Assembly (NCBI GenBank): GCA_902797435.1
Contig: CADBSV010000056.1
Span: 1 to 34,405 of the forward strand
Origin: an uncultured Bacteroidia bacterium
GTDB lineage: Bacteria; Bacteroidota; Bacteroidia; Bacteroidales; UBA932
DNA: 34,405 nt
Direction of reading: 5' to 3'
This document shows positions 34,320 through 34,405 of this stretch, piece after piece. Both the position numbers and the translations under genes were made by a program. Under the pieces are notes generated by a model that saw only the letters and a program-made list of their open reading frames with translations, searched no databases and had not been told where the DNA came from. Position 1 is the first letter of the stretch. Each line of letters opens with the position of its first letter.

Positions 34320-34405
34320 GGGAAAGTCGTACACGACCAGCTCCCTCTGAACTCCCCCAGGGCAGGAATGCAGCAAGGGTAGGAGGTTGTAGCGGTGCGA
34401 TGTGC
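34320..34405 (+). ncRNA. ffs: Signal recognition particle RNA (4.5S-type), 3' end cut by window edge
   Basis: This RNA binds Ffh to target membrane and secreted proteins to the translocon. The conserved apical domain is present. GCA at 34362-34364 and TGC at 34369-34371 close a GGAA tetraloop (34365-34368), followed by the AGCA of the symmetric loop (34372-34375). CTCC and GGAG extend helix 8 below it. The downstream GTTGTAGCGGTGCGATGTG segment matches what I know of Bacteroidota SRP RNAs. The 5' strand begins near GGGGAAAG, whose pairing partner should lie past the window end. A small GTCG/CGAC hairpin (34326-34337) lies near the 5' end. The 5' boundary is estimated from the promoter. Confidence 0.85.

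Overview
The window looks like chromosome of a Bacteroidales bacterium (phylum Bacteroidota). The reasons are a SusC/SusD pair, many lipoproteins with Bacteroidota-type signal peptides, and repeated TAnnTTTG -7 promoter boxes. The GC content also appears moderately high. I cannot fix the genus from sequence alone.

Layout. (1) 1-2910 is housekeeping: a partial gap (GAPDH, minus strand) diverges from surE-lpxB (plus strand). (2) 2930-20111 is one long minus-strand polysaccharide utilization locus (PUL). In transcription order it holds susC, susD, a putative surface glycan-binding lipoprotein, a GH16 laminarinase, a GH128-type endo-beta-1,3-glucanase with a CBM-like C-terminus, a 49-residue small ORF, a fimbrillin-like lipoprotein, a cytoplasmic glycoside phosphorylase (GH94/GH149/GH161-like), a GH30 lipoprotein, a GPH-family sugar:cation symporter and a clan GH-A lipoprotein. 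Most junctions are 4-nt overlaps or short gaps. Two junctions carry strong intercistronic hairpins. (3) 20259-22847 is a divergent membrane-spanning regulator (propeller, Y_Y_Y, one transmembrane helix, coiled coil, LuxR-type HTH) with no kinase or receiver domain. A tandem 13-bp repeat sits between it and susC. (4) 22848-22994 holds 23-bp tandem repeats and a perfect hairpin between convergent genes. (5) 22995-27306 is a minus-strand operon of a DUF349 protein, yidC and a YggS-family PLP protein, followed by divergent trmD. (6) 28059-28250 is intergenic. It carries an orphan plus-strand promoter and a terminator-like hairpin that together predict a small RNA of about 100 nt. (7) 28251-34405 holds mnmA and a FAD oxidoreductase (minus strand), then an OprO/P-like porin, aspA, cdd and the start of the SRP RNA gene (plus strand).

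Working model of the PUL (inference from families and lipoprotein signals). Surface GH16 and GH128 enzymes cut beta-1,3-glucan, possibly laminarin or fungal/yeast glucan. SusC/D and accessory lipoproteins bind and import the oligosaccharides. GH30 (probably beta-1,6-active) and the GH-A lipoprotein trim them in the periplasm. The GPH symporter carries oligosaccharides across the inner membrane, and the phosphorylase yields glucose-1-phosphate. No GH3 beta-glucosidase is present in the locus, so the final step appears phosphorolytic rather than hydrolytic.

The least-described items are the 49-residue ORF paired with the fimbrillin-like lipoprotein, the kinase-less transmembrane regulator with its direct-repeat operator candidate, and the orphan sRNA whose promoter spacer is filled by a palindrome.
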